Below, piece by piece: positions 32,638-40,553 of a DNA stretch of 45,651 bases; positions within the stretch are counted from its first letter, which is position 1, and the number at the start of each line of letters is the position of its first letter. The position numbers were made by a program, and so were the translations under genes. The DNA comes from Sphingomonas sanxanigenens. GTDB taxonomy: Bacteria > Pseudomonadota > Alphaproteobacteria > Sphingomonadales > Sphingomonadaceae. The notes below the pieces were generated by a model. It worked only from the letters and a program-made list of their open reading frames with translations, was not told where the DNA came from and searched no databases. Where the stretch lies: positions 1 through 45,651 of the forward strand of contig QFNN01000010.1 of NCBI GenBank assembly GCA_003240855.1. Reading direction: 5' to 3'.

Positions 32638-32724
32638 GGCCTGCTCCGCACGCATCGCGGGGAGGCGGGCAGCCATCGGGCGAAGGGGCTTGCGGCCGGT
32701 GATGCTGTCGGCCTTTATGCACCG

Positions 32725-33492
32725 ATGAATATGATGCGCCCGCTGTTCCTGTGGATTGCCGCCGTGCTGGCGCTGACAGCGCCGGCCGAAGCGCAGAAGC
32801 GCGGCCCGCTGGTGCTGGCGGCGGCGAGCCTGCAGGAATCGATGAACGCGGCGGCGGATGCCTGGGCCGCCGCCGGGCGCGCTCGGCCGGTAATTTCCTT
32901 CGCGGCCTCATCGGCGCTGGCGCGGCAGATCGAGGCCGGCGCGCCTGCCGACCTGTTCGTCTCGGCCGATGTCGAATGGATGGACGTGCTCCAGCGCGAG
33001 CAGTTGATCCGCCCCGGCAGCCGCTCCGACTTTCTCGGCAACCGGCTGGCGTTGATCGCGCCTGCGGGATCGCGCGTGGCGCTGCGGATAGCGCGCGGCT
33101 TCCCCATCGCGCGCGCGCTGGGCGACGGGCGGCTGGCGATGGCCGATCCCGCAGCCGTGCCGGCGGGCAGATATGGCAAGGCGGCGTTGACGGCGCTCGG
33201 CGTGTGGCCCTCGGTCGCCAATCGCGTAGCGCATGCGGAAAATGTGCGCGCGGCGCTGGCGCTGGTCGAACGAGGCGCGACGCCGCTCGGCATCGTCTAT
33301 GAAACCGACGCAAGGGCATCAGCGAAGGTTCGTGTCGTCGGACTTTTTCCGTCGGGTAGCCATGCGCCGATCACCTATCCGATGGCGATCATCGCCTCGT
33401 CACGCAATCCGGAAGCCGAGGGTTTTCGCCGCTTCCTGCTGTCGCCGCGCGGGCGGGCGATATTCCAGCGCTACGGATTCTCCGTCCGGTGA
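32725..33492 (+). CDS. modA: Molybdate ABC transporter, periplasmic binding protein
   Basis: A 255-residue exported protein with signal peptide MNMMRPLFLWIAAVLALTAP ending near AEAQ. The ModA body is clear: VLAAASLQESMNAAADAW, FAASSALARQIEAGAPADLF, then LFVSADVEWMDVLQ and a PAGRYGKAAL segment. It binds molybdate or tungstate in the periplasm and passes it to ModB. The stop overlaps the modB start (GTGA). No ModE gene or clear molybdenum-cofactor riboswitch is seen upstream. Confidence 0.94.
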   Translation: MNMMRPLFLWIAAVLALTAPAEAQKRGPLVLAAASLQESMNAAADAWAAAGRARPVISFAASSALARQIEAGAPADLFVSADVEWMDVLQREQLIRPGSRSDFLGNRLALIAPAGSRVALRIARGFPIARALGDGRLAMADPAAVPAGRYGKAALTALGVWPSVANRVAHAENVRAALALVERGATPLGIVYETDARASAKVRVVGLFPSGSHAPITYPMAIIASSRNPEAEGFRRFLLSPRGRAIFQRYGFSVR

Positions 33493-34187
33493 GGCTTTCC
33501 GCTGAGGAATGGGGAATTATCGGCCTGTCGCTGAAGGTCGGTATCGTCGCTGTGGTCGCCGCTTTACCCATCGCCTTCCTGATCGCGCTGCTGCTGGCGC
33601 GTGGGCGCTTTCCGGGGAAGCTGCTGATCGACGCGCTCGTGCATCTGCCGCTGGTGGTACCGCCGGTGGTGACGGGCTGGGTCCTCCTGATCGCCTTTGG
33701 GCGCCAGGGGCCGATCGGCGGCTGGCTGGAAAGCTGGTTCGGCGTCAGCGTGATGTTCCGCTGGACGGGGGCGGCGATCGCGGCGGCGGTGATGGCGCTG
33801 CCGCTGATGGTGCGTGCGATGCGCCTGTCGATCGAGGCGGTCGACCACAGGCTGGAGGATGCGGCGCGGACGCTGGGGGCGGGGCCGATCCGCGCTTTCG
33901 CCAGCATCACGTTGCCATTGTCGTTGCCCGGCGTGCTGGCGGGGCTGGTGCTGGGCTTCGCGCGATCGATCGGCGAGTTTGGCGCGACGATCACCTTCGT
34001 GTCGAACATTCCGGGCGAGACCGAGACGCTGCCGCTCGCCATTTACGCCGCACTGCAGACGCCGGGGGGCGAAGGCGCTGTCCTGCGGCTGGCGGCGCTA
34101 TCGGTGATGCTGTCGCTGGCGGCGCTGATCGCGTCCGAACTGCTGGCGCGGCGGATTGGTGCGGGCGGGGGGCGGCATGTCCTTTGA
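33489..34187 (+). CDS. modB: Molybdate ABC transporter, permease
   Basis: A 232-residue membrane protein with about five helices. The coupling EAA-like loop is EDAARTLGAGPIRAFASITL, and GFARSIGEFGATITFVSNIP is highly typical of ModB. It starts with GTG overlapping the modA stop and runs 11 bases into modC. It forms the membrane channel for molybdate. Confidence 0.95.
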   Translation: MRLSAEEWGIIGLSLKVGIVAVVAALPIAFLIALLLARGRFPGKLLIDALVHLPLVVPPVVTGWVLLIAFGRQGPIGGWLESWFGVSVMFRWTGAAIAAAVMALPLMVRAMRLSIEAVDHRLEDAARTLGAGPIRAFASITLPLSLPGVLAGLVLGFARSIGEFGATITFVSNIPGETETLPLAIYAALQTPGGEGAVLRLAALSVMLSLAALIASELLARRIGAGGGRHVL

Positions 34188-34812
34188 GGTCGACGTCGCC
34201 CGCGATTTCGCGGGGCGCGCGCATGTCGTGGCGCGCTTTGCGAGCGGGCCGGGGCTGACTGCGCTGTTCGGTCCCTCGGGCGCGGGCAAGACGAGCGTCC
34301 TCAACATGGTCGCCGGGCTGCTGAAGCCAGACGCGGGGCTTATCCGCGTTGGCGGCGTAACCCTGTTCGACGAGACGACCGACTTGCCCCCGCAGCGTCG
34401 GCGCGCGGGTTACGTTTTCCAGGACGCCCGCCTGTTCCCGCATATGAGCGTGGCGGGCAATCTGCGGTTTGGCGAGCGGCTGGCGGCCGAGGCGGAACGC
34501 TGGATCGGGTTCGATGAGGTGGTCGATTTCCTCGGCATTGGCGCTCTGATCCACCGGCGGCCGCGCAACCTGTCGGGTGGGGAGGCGCAGCGTGTGGCGA
34601 TCGGGCGAGCGCTGCTCTCGGCGCCGCGCTTCCTGCTGATGGACGAGCCGCTCGCATCGCTCGACAGGGCGCGGCGCGAGGATGTGATGCGCGTGATCGA
34701 GCGCGTGCGCGATACGCTTGGGCTCCCGATCCTCTATGTCAGCCATGATCGCGCCGAGGTGGAGCGACTGGCCACGACGATCGTGGCGCTGGATCGGGAC
34801 GGGGAGTCGTGA
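34177..34812 (+). CDS. modC: Molybdate ABC transporter, ATPase, short form
   Basis: A 211-residue ATPase with Walker A FGPSGAGKTSVL, Q-loop YVFQDARLFPHMSV, signature LSGGEAQRVAIGRALL and Walker B FLLMDEPLASLD. It ends just after the H-loop segment (LPILYVSHDRAEVERLA), so it lacks the C-terminal TOBE/MOP domain of E. coli ModC (about 350 residues) that binds molybdate for feedback. The ATG at 34177 lies after a GGGCGGGGGGCGG stretch. The stop overlaps scpA. Confidence 0.94.
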   Translation: MSFEVDVARDFAGRAHVVARFASGPGLTALFGPSGAGKTSVLNMVAGLLKPDAGLIRVGGVTLFDETTDLPPQRRRAGYVFQDARLFPHMSVAGNLRFGERLAAEAERWIGFDEVVDFLGIGALIHRRPRNLSGGEAQRVAIGRALLSAPRFLLMDEPLASLDRARREDVMRVIERVRDTLGLPILYVSHDRAEVERLATTIVALDRDGES

Positions 34813-35582
34813 CTACAGTCGGCGCCGTGGAGTTTGACGACGCCGACATCATCGCAGCGCCCGCGGAGGCGCTGAGGATCGAGATTGACGGGTGGGAAGG
34901 CCCGCTCGACCTGTTGCTGGCGCTTGCCCGGTCGCAGAAAGTGGATCTGCGGCAGATTTCGATCCTGCAACTCGTCGAGGGCTATCTCGCCTATATCGAG
35001 GATGCGCGCGCGCTACGGCTGGAAATTGCGGCCGATTATCTGGTGATGGCGGCGTGGCTCGCCTATCTCAAATCCTGCCTGTTGCTCCCCAAGGATCCGA
35101 CGGTCGATCCGAGCCCGGAGGAGCTGGCGTTGCGCCTGCAACTCCGCCTCCAGCGCCTCGACGCGATGCGCGAAGCGGGCGCCCGGCTGATGGGGCGCGA
35201 CCGGGTAGGGCGCGACGTCTTTACCCGTGGTGCGCCTGAGGGGCTGCGCACGGTGCGCAAATCGGCATGGGTCGCCGATCTCTACGAGCTGATTGCGGCC
35301 TATGGCGTGGTCGAGGCGCGGCGGCGGCCGGTGATGCACCGGGTCGAGCGGCGACCGGTGATGACGCTGGATGCGGCGCTCGACCGGGTTATGGCGATGC
35401 TGGGCGAGCGGATCGAATGGACGCGGATCGAGGCGTTTCTGCCCGTGGCGGCCGATGAGGATTATCGCCGGTCGGCGCTGGCGTCGAGCTTCCTCGCAGC
35501 GCTCGAACTGGCGCGGCAGGGGCGCGTGACGCTGAAGCAGGATGCGGCCTTCGCCCCGCTTTATCTGAAAGCGGCGGGATGA
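34809..35582 (+). CDS. scpA: Segregation and condensation protein A
   Basis: A 257-residue kleisin subunit of the SMC-ScpAB condensin, acting on chromosome compaction and segregation. The N-terminal signature WEGPLDLLLALARSQKVDLRQ is followed by YLVMAAWLAYLKSCLLLP, and the C-terminal winged helix by FLAALELARQGRVTLKQD. GTG start overlapping modC (GTGA); a second GTG downstream is possible. ScpB follows with an ATGA overlap. Confidence 0.96.
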   Translation: MTTVGAVEFDDADIIAAPAEALRIEIDGWEGPLDLLLALARSQKVDLRQISILQLVEGYLAYIEDARALRLEIAADYLVMAAWLAYLKSCLLLPKDPTVDPSPEELALRLQLRLQRLDAMREAGARLMGRDRVGRDVFTRGAPEGLRTVRKSAWVADLYELIAAYGVVEARRRPVMHRVERRPVMTLDAALDRVMAMLGERIEWTRIEAFLPVAADEDYRRSALASSFLAALELARQGRVTLKQDAAFAPLYLKAAG

Positions 35583-36154
35583 GGGAGGCGGACGACCTGA
35601 TGCGCGCGGTGGAAGCGGTGCTGTTCGCCGCCGCCGAGCCGCTGACCATCGCCGACATCAAGGCCCATGCCGGCGATTTCGAGGTGGGCGCAGTGCTGAC
35701 GCGGCTGCGCGAGGATTATGAAGGGCGCGGCATCGAGCTGGTCGAGCGCGGCGGGCGCTGGCAGTTCCAGACCGCCCCCGACCTGGCCCAGATCCTGCGG
35801 CGCGAGCGCGAGGAGCCGCGCAAGCTGAGCCGCGCCGGCATCGAGACGCTGGCGATCATCGCCTATCACGAGCCGGTGAGCCGCGCCGAGATCGAAGCGA
35901 TTCGGGGCGTGCAGATTTCCAAGGGTACGCTCGACGTGCTGATGGAAGCGGGATGGGTGCGGCCCGCCGGGCGGCGCGAGGCGCCGGGGCGGCCGCTCAC
36001 TTATGCCACCACGCCCGATTTTCTGGTACATTTCGGCTTGTCCTCGCGCCGCGACCTGCCTGGAATCGACGATCTGAGGGCTGCGGGTCTGCTGGATCCG
36101 GTCGATCTCGCGATGAGTGCGGTTCAACTGGAAAGCGACGACGAGACCGACTAG
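35579..36154 (+). CDS. scpB: Segregation and condensation protein B
   Basis: A 191-residue partner of ScpA with two winged helices: AVEAVLFAAAEPLTIADIKA, then LSRAGIETLAIIAYHEPVSR, IEAIRGVQ and LLEAGWVRPAGRREAPGRP-like text (actual MEAGWVRPAGRREAPGRP) and TTPDFLVHFGL. It precedes the tat genes, the usual alphaproteobacterial arrangement. Confidence 0.96.
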   Translation: MREADDLMRAVEAVLFAAAEPLTIADIKAHAGDFEVGAVLTRLREDYEGRGIELVERGGRWQFQTAPDLAQILRREREEPRKLSRAGIETLAIIAYHEPVSRAEIEAIRGVQISKGTLDVLMEAGWVRPAGRREAPGRPLTYATTPDFLVHFGLSSRRDLPGIDDLRAAGLLDPVDLAMSAVQLESDDETD

Positions 36155-36184
36155 AGGGGGCGCAACGTCCCCGGGAGAATGATC

Positions 36185-36427
36185 ATGGGTGGTTTCAGCC
36201 TCTGGCATTGGCTGGTTTTAGGTATCGTGGTGCTCCTGTTGTTCGGGAAAGGTCGCTTTTCCGACATGATGGGCGACGTCGCCAAGGGTTTGAAGAGCTT
36301 TAAAAAGGGCCTCGCCGAAGAGGACGAATCGCCGAAACCGCAGGTGCGAATCGATACGGTCGACGCAGCGCCGCGCACCGTCGAGGCGCAGCGCGCGCCG
36401 CAGCCGGAAGAAACGCGGCAGAATTGA
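36185..36427 (+). CDS. tatA: Sec-independent translocase subunit TatA
   Basis: An 80-residue pore-forming Tat subunit: one short membrane helix (WHWLVLGIVVLLLFGKGRFS) then an amphipathic helix (MMGDVAKGLKSFKKGLAE) and an acidic/polar tail. The FGKGRF motif is the TatA hinge. MGGFSLWHWL at 36185 fits GGGAG eight bases upstream better than the ATG two codons earlier. Tat exports folded proteins, usually with twin-arginine leaders; EpsI (MNRRDLLVG) in this window has a leader of that look. Confidence 0.95.
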   Translation: MGGFSLWHWLVLGIVVLLLFGKGRFSDMMGDVAKGLKSFKKGLAEEDESPKPQVRIDTVDAAPRTVEAQRAPQPEETRQN

Positions 36428-36456
36428 TCGCCGTCCGCGACGAGTGAAGTGAGCTG

Positions 36457-36804
36457 ATGCTGGACGTCGCGCCGACAGAATTGCTGGTGATCGCGGTGGT
36501 CGCCCTTCTGGTGATCGGGCCGAAGGATTTGCCGCGCGCGCTCCACCAGCTTGGCAAGTGGATCGGCAAGGCGCGCGGCATGGCGCGCCATTTCCGCAGC
36601 GGGCTCGACTCGATGATCCGTGAGGCCGAACTGGCCGAGATGGAAAAGAAGTGGGCTGAAGAGAATGAGCGGATCATGCGCGAGCATGCCGCTTCTGGCG
36701 AAGCGCCGCCGGTGATGGCCGCGCTGCCCCAGCCCGAAGCGCCGGCGGCGGAGGCCGTCGCGCCGGAAACGCAGCCGCCGGCGTCGGGCGAGGCGCCGCG
36801 ATGA
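36457..36804 (+). CDS. tatB: Sec-independent translocase subunit TatB
   Basis: A 115-residue subunit with the TatB opening MLDVAPTELLVIAVVALLVI and GPKDLPRALHQLGKW hinge, then an amphipathic, charged helix (REAELAEMEKKWAEENERIM) and a Pro/Ala-rich tail. It forms the substrate receptor with TatC, whose ATG overlaps its stop. Confidence 0.95.
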   Translation: MLDVAPTELLVIAVVALLVIGPKDLPRALHQLGKWIGKARGMARHFRSGLDSMIREAELAEMEKKWAEENERIMREHAASGEAPPVMAALPQPEAPAAEAVAPETQPPASGEAPR

Positions 36805-37571
36805 AGGATCTCGACGAGACCACTGCGCCGCTGCTCGACCATCTGATCGAGCTTCGCCGCCGGCTGCTCTGGTCGCTGCTGGCGATCGGGGTCGCTTTCG
36901 CCGGGTGCTATTATTACGCCAAGCCGATCTTCGCCTTCCTCGTCCAGCCGCTGTTGAAGGCGGGACAGGGCAAGCTGATCTACACGAACATCTTCGAGGC
37001 CTTCTTCGTCAATGTGAAGGTCGCGTTCTTCGCGGCGCTGATGGTCGCCTTTCCGGTGATCGCCAGCCAGTTGTGGCAGTTCATCGCGCCGGGGCTCTAC
37101 GCCAAGGAAAAGCGGGCCTTCCTGCCTTTCCTGATTCTGACGCCGGTGCTGTTCATCATGGGCGCGGCGCTGGCCTATTATTTCGCGATGCCGGTCGCGC
37201 TGAAATTTTTGCTCGGTTATCAGGGAAATATCGGCGGGGTGACGCAGGAGGCGTTGCCGGGTGTCGGTAACTATCTGGATTTCGTGACGAAATTCATCTT
37301 CGGCTTTGGCGTGGCCTTTCTGCTGCCGGTGCTGCTGATGCTGCTGGAGCGCGCGGGGATCGTGACGCTCAAGCAACTGCGCGCGGGGCGGCGCTATGCG
37401 ATCGTCGGAGTGGTCGCGGCGGCCGCGGTGCTGACGCCCCCCGACGTCTTTTCGCAACTGCTGCTCGCCGCGCCGCTGGTCGCGCTCTACGAGTTCACGC
37501 TGATCGCGATCTGGTTTACCGAACGCAAGCGCAAGAAAGAGCGGGAGGCCGAAGCGGCTGCCGCCGAATAA
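36801..37571 (+). CDS. tatC: Sec-independent translocase subunit TatC
   Basis: A 256-residue membrane protein with six helices. N-terminal PLLDHLIELRRRLLWSLLAI contains the conserved HLxELRxR motif; FPVIASQLWQFIAPGLYAKE and ERKRAFLPF-like EKRAFLPFLILTPVLF are characteristic. It recognises twin-arginine signals. The C-terminus is Lys/Glu-rich and cytoplasmic. Overlaps tatB by 4 bases. Confidence 0.97.
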   Translation: MKDLDETTAPLLDHLIELRRRLLWSLLAIGVAFAGCYYYAKPIFAFLVQPLLKAGQGKLIYTNIFEAFFVNVKVAFFAALMVAFPVIASQLWQFIAPGLYAKEKRAFLPFLILTPVLFIMGAALAYYFAMPVALKFLLGYQGNIGGVTQEALPGVGNYLDFVTKFIFGFGVAFLLPVLLMLLERAGIVTLKQLRAGRRYAIVGVVAAAAVLTPPDVFSQLLLAAPLVALYEFTLIAIWFTERKRKKEREAEAAAAE

Positions 37572-37583
37572 GGAGAAGGCCGA

Positions 37584-38225
37584 ATGATTCTCTATGGCTC
37601 GTCATTGTCGCCATTCGTCCGCAAGACGATGATCGCGGGGGCGGAAAAGGGAATCGCCTTCGAGCATAAGCAATTGCCCCCGGGCGCCGACGACCCGGGT
37701 TTCTGCGCGGCCAGCCCCTTTGGCAAGATCCCCGCGCTCAGCGACGGCGACTTCGATATCTGCGATTCGACCGCGATCCTGACCTATTGGGAAGCGCTGC
37801 ATCCGGAGACGCCGTTGCTTCCCGCCGAACCGCGCGCGCGGGCGCGGACCATCTGGTATGAGGAGTTTGGCGACACGATCCTGATCGGCGCCACGCTGCC
37901 CATCTTTTTCAACATGTTCGTCGCGCGGATGGTGGGGCGCGAACCGGATATGGCGGCGGCGGACAAGGCGCGGACCGAAACGCTGCCCCCGGTGCTCGAC
38001 TATATCGAATCGGTGATGCCCGAATCGGGCCATCTGATCGAGGATCGGCTGACCATTGCCGACATCGCCGTGATCTGCCCCCTGCAGAACGCCAGCTATT
38101 GCGGCGTCGCGATCGACGATCCGGCGCGGCCGAAGCTGGCGCATTTCTTCACCAGCATGAATGCGCGGCCCAGCATAGCGCCGATCATCGCGGCCAACCG
38201 GAAGATGCTGCATCTGACCGAATAA
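37584..38225 (+). CDS. Glutathione S-transferase family protein
   Basis: A 213-residue protein with a thioredoxin-like N-terminal domain (MILYGSSLSPFVRKTMIAG; SPFGKIPALSDGDFDICDST, with the cis-Pro and the Asp-Ser binding glutathione) and an all-helical C-terminal domain (EDRLTIADIAVICPLQN, the N-capping box). The Ser-Ser-x-Ser-Pro motif suggests a Ser/Cys-type GST of a bacterial class. Substrate unknown. AAGGAG lies 8 bases upstream; only 12 bases separate it from tatC, so it may be co-transcribed. Confidence 0.9.
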   Translation: MILYGSSLSPFVRKTMIAGAEKGIAFEHKQLPPGADDPGFCAASPFGKIPALSDGDFDICDSTAILTYWEALHPETPLLPAEPRARARTIWYEEFGDTILIGATLPIFFNMFVARMVGREPDMAAADKARTETLPPVLDYIESVMPESGHLIEDRLTIADIAVICPLQNASYCGVAIDDPARPKLAHFFTSMNARPSIAPIIAANRKMLHLTE

Positions 38226-38303
38226 CCAAATCGGTAAAAATACCTTGACATCGCAACGCTGATCTGGCACAAGGTCAGCACGCTGAAGAATTGTGAGTCG
38301 GGC

Positions 38304-38337
38304 CGGGCGGTCCTTTGAAGGGACGCCGCCCGCTTTT
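38304..38337 (+). terminator. Probable terminator of the tat/GST transcript
   Basis: CGGGCGG (38304-38310) pairs with CCGCCCG (38326-38332), with partial pairing of the inner TCC/GGGA, and is followed by CTTTT. It lies 79 bases after the GST stop. Confidence 0.65.
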
Positions 38338-38338
38338 C

Positions 38339-38414
38339 GTCATTGCGAGCATAGCGAAGCAATCCAGGGGCTTTCGGGCTTTGGTCTGGATTGCTTCGCT
38401 GTGCTCGCAATGAC
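38339..38414. repeat. REP-like palindrome with 29-base arms
   Basis: The arms at 38339-38367 and 38386-38414 are inverted copies with a single mismatch, separated by 18 bases. The arm begins GTCATTGCGAGC and ends AAGCAATCCAG, a palindromic intergenic repeat type seen in many proteobacterial genomes. No transposase is attached; it may be a miniature non-autonomous element. Confidence 0.85.
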
Positions 38415-38428
38415 TGGGCGTGGAATGG

Positions 38429-38513
38429 GGTTCGCGCGGAGACGCGGAGACGCGGAGTTTGAGGCGCGGTTCGGTTGGTGCTGCCGTTTTTCCTTCGCAT
38501 CTCCGCGCGAACC
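38429..38513. repeat. Second inverted repeat, 17-base arms
   Basis: GGTTCGCGCGGAGACGC (38429-38445) and its near-perfect inverse (38497-38513, one mismatch) flank 51 bases; GGAGACGC itself is partly reiterated (GGAGACGCGGAGACGCGGAG). This also looks like a short mobile or REP-type unit. Confidence 0.7.
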
Positions 38514-38562
38514 AGTTCCGTCGAGGTTTCGACGTGCGACCTTGCGACCGAGATGTTCATGG

Positions 38563-38582
38563 ATCCCCGCCTGCGCGGGGAT
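38563..38582. repeat. Short perfect palindrome ATCCCCGC-N4-GCGGGGAT
   Basis: An 8-bp perfect stem with a 4-base loop, of the widespread ATCCCCGC...GCGGGGAT intergenic repeat type. It lies about 50 bases before the small-terminase-like gene and has no U-run. Confidence 0.75.
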
Positions 38583-38630
38583 GCCGGCGGCGGATGGGAT
38601 GGTCAGGCGGCGCGGTATCGGGAGAGTGGG

Positions 38631-39221
38631 ATGACGAAACGGAGCAGCGGGGGGCCAGCGCGGACGGCGGCGGTGCGGCGGCCGCGCGACACACAGGCGC
38701 GGCCGCCGCGCGCGAACGAATGGACCGAGGACAAGCGCGAGACATTTCTGGCGACGCTGGCGACCACGCTGAACGTCACCGCATCGGCGCGGGCGGCGGC
38801 GATGTCGCCGGCGTCGGCGCGGATGCTCAAGAAGCGCGACGCGGGTTTCGCCGGGGCATGGGAGGAGGCGATGATCGCCGCCTATGAGGAACTGGAACTG
38901 GCGCTGATCCGCCGCGCGACCAAGGGCGTGAGCAAGCCCGTGTGGCATCAGGGCAAGCGCGTGGGGCGCGAGCGCGTCTTTTCCGAAAGCATGGCGCTGC
39001 AACTGATGGCGCAGCATCGCGCGACGGTGATGGAATTGCGGGCGCGGCGCGGCGCAGGCGCTGCGCGCGACGAGGCGGATGCGGAGATCCGGGCGCGGCT
39101 GATCCTGCGGGTCGAGCGGATGCAGGAGAATCTGGCGGGGCGGCAGGCGCTGGCCGGGCTTCAGCGCCAGGCAGGCGCGGCGGAGGAGAGCGGCGATGGC
39201 TCGCAACCTCCCGTCGTCTGA
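38631..39221 (+). CDS. Small-terminase-like DNA-packaging protein (GTA gene 1 position)
   Basis: A 196-residue protein directly upstream of the large terminase and overlapping it by 26 bases. After a basic, low-complexity N-terminus of about 30 residues there is a helix-turn-helix-like segment (FLATLATTLNVTASARAAAM), then helices (AWEEAMIAAYEELELALIRR) and a conserved-looking SESMALQLMAQHR, and a coiled-coil tail. Position, size and HTH suit a phage or GTA small terminase that recognises DNA for packaging. MTKRSSGG at 38631 has GGGAGAGTGGG ahead; upstream frame covers repeats and is dismissed. Confidence 0.72.
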   Translation: MTKRSSGGPARTAAVRRPRDTQARPPRANEWTEDKRETFLATLATTLNVTASARAAAMSPASARMLKKRDAGFAGAWEEAMIAAYEELELALIRRATKGVSKPVWHQGKRVGRERVFSESMALQLMAQHRATVMELRARRGAGAARDEADAEIRARLILRVERMQENLAGRQALAGLQRQAGAAEESGDGSQPPVV

Positions 39222-40527
39222 CGAATCGTGGGTCGAGCGGCATCTTTTCCAGCCCCATGCGGATTTCCTGCCCGCGATGATCCGGGGCATGAGCAGCGCC
39301 GAGCTGCGCACGATCGAGCATGACTGGAGCCTGTGGGCGCGCGGCGGCCAGATCGCGCCACAGGGGCGGTGGACGGTCTGGCTGATGATGGCCGGGCGCG
39401 GTTTCGGCAAGACGCGCGCGGGGGCCGAATGGGTGCGCGATCAGGCGCGGCAGGGGGCGCGCGCGCGCATTGCGCTGGTCGCGGCGACGGCGGGCGAGGC
39501 GCGGCGCGTGATGATCGAGGGCGACAGCGGGCTGCTGGCGATTGCGCCTGCGGACGAACGGCCCGACTGGAAGCCATCGATCGGGCAATTGCACTGGCCC
39601 AATGGCGCGCAGGCCTTCGTCTATTCGGCGGCGGAGCCCGATACGCTGCGCGGGCCGCAGCACAGCGCCGCCTGGGCCGACGAGATCGCCAAATGGCCTC
39701 ACGCGATCGAGGCATGGGACAATCTGATGCTGGGGCTGCGCAGCGGACGCTGGCCGCGCGTGGTGGCGACGACGACGCCGCGCCCGGCGGCGATCATCCG
39801 CCGGCTGATCGCCGAACCGGGGGTGATGATGACCGGCGGGCGGACGCGCGACAATCGCGCCAACCTGCCGCCGTCATTCATCGCCGCGATGGACGAGCTT
39901 TATGGCGGAACGCGGCTGGGGCGGCAGGAGCTGGACGGCGAACTGATCGAGGAGGCCGAGGGCGCGCTGTGGAGCCGCGCGACGATCGAGGCGCGGCGCG
40001 TGCGGCGGATGGGCGCGGTGCGGCGCGTGGTGGTGGGCGTCGATCCGCCGGCGGGGACCGGAGGCGACGCCTGCGGGATCGTGGCGGTGGCGCTGGGCGA
40101 CGACGGCTTCGCCTATGTGATCGAGGATGCGAGCGTCGAGGCGCAGGCGCCTGAGGGCTGGGCGCGCGCCGTGGCGGCGTGCGCGGCGCGGGCGGGTGCC
40201 GACCGGGTGATCGCCGAGGCCAATAATGGCGGGGCGATGGTGGAAAGCGTGCTGCGCGCGGTGGCGGCGAACCTGCCCGTCAGGCTCGTCCACGCCTCAC
40301 GCGGGAAGGCGGCGCGGGCGGAGCCGGTCTCTGCGCTCTACGATGCGGGGCGCGCCTTCCATGTCGGGGCTTTCCCCGAGCTGGAGGATCAATTGTGCGG
40401 GCTGATCGCGGGCGGCGGCTATGCCGGTCCAGGGCGATCCCCCGATCGCGCCGACGCGCTGGTATGGGCGATGAGCGAACTGATGCTCGGTCCGCAGGCG
40501 GGGCATGTGGGGGTAAGGATGTTGTGA
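39196..40527 (+). CDS. Terminase large subunit (GTA/phage packaging ATPase-nuclease)
   Basis: A 443-residue packaging motor of the GTA gene 2/phage terminase type. ATPase domain: adenine-binding region TVWLMMAGRGFGKTRAGAEW containing Walker A, Walker B-like AAWADEIAKWP, and the coupling motif VVATTTPRPAA. Nuclease domain: VVVGVDPPAG (first Asp), VIAEANNGG (Glu) and SPDRADALVWAMSEL (final Asp). All catalytic residues appear intact. In the canonical order the portal gene should follow directly; here 2.4 kb of unrelated genes intervene. Antisense open frames in this GC-rich gene are not real. Confidence 0.93.
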   Translation: MARNLPSSDESWVERHLFQPHADFLPAMIRGMSSAELRTIEHDWSLWARGGQIAPQGRWTVWLMMAGRGFGKTRAGAEWVRDQARQGARARIALVAATAGEARRVMIEGDSGLLAIAPADERPDWKPSIGQLHWPNGAQAFVYSAAEPDTLRGPQHSAAWADEIAKWPHAIEAWDNLMLGLRSGRWPRVVATTTPRPAAIIRRLIAEPGVMMTGGRTRDNRANLPPSFIAAMDELYGGTRLGRQELDGELIEEAEGALWSRATIEARRVRRMGAVRRVVVGVDPPAGTGGDACGIVAVALGDDGFAYVIEDASVEAQAPEGWARAVAACAARAGADRVIAEANNGGAMVESVLRAVAANLPVRLVHASRGKAARAEPVSALYDAGRAFHVGAFPELEDQLCGLIAGGGYAGPGRSPDRADALVWAMSELMLGPQAGHVGVRML

Positions 40528-40553
40528 GGACAGGCTGTTGTCGACGCGGTCCG

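Larger units (their letters stand above)
38226..38630. other. Intergenic patch with terminator and palindromic repeats
   Basis: About 400 bases without a gene. It holds a TTGACA box (38245-38250), small dyads ACCTTG/CAAGGT and GCTGA/TCAGC (38242-38279), a terminator (38304-38337) and three palindromic repeats (38339-38414, 38429-38513, 38563-38582). A reading frame continues upstream of the terminase gene through the repeats but is not credible as protein. A short transcript from the TTGACA box to the terminator is possible; the -10 is poor. Confidence 0.6.

Noticed and set aside
30127..32676. A single open frame of about 849 codons covering the FadL-type gene and beyond
   Set aside because: Only the part from the GTG at 31503 has a signal peptide and ribosome-binding site; the upstream part runs through the intergenic region and the DNA glycosylase gene in another frame.
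32638..32724. Possible molybdenum-cofactor riboswitch ahead of modA
   Set aside because: The 87-base gap has GC-rich local pairing but I could not recognise the conserved elements of that riboswitch.
38475..38630. Upstream extension of the small-terminase-like gene
   Set aside because: The extra codons run through palindromic repeats, and MTKRSSGG at 38631 has a good ribosome-binding site.
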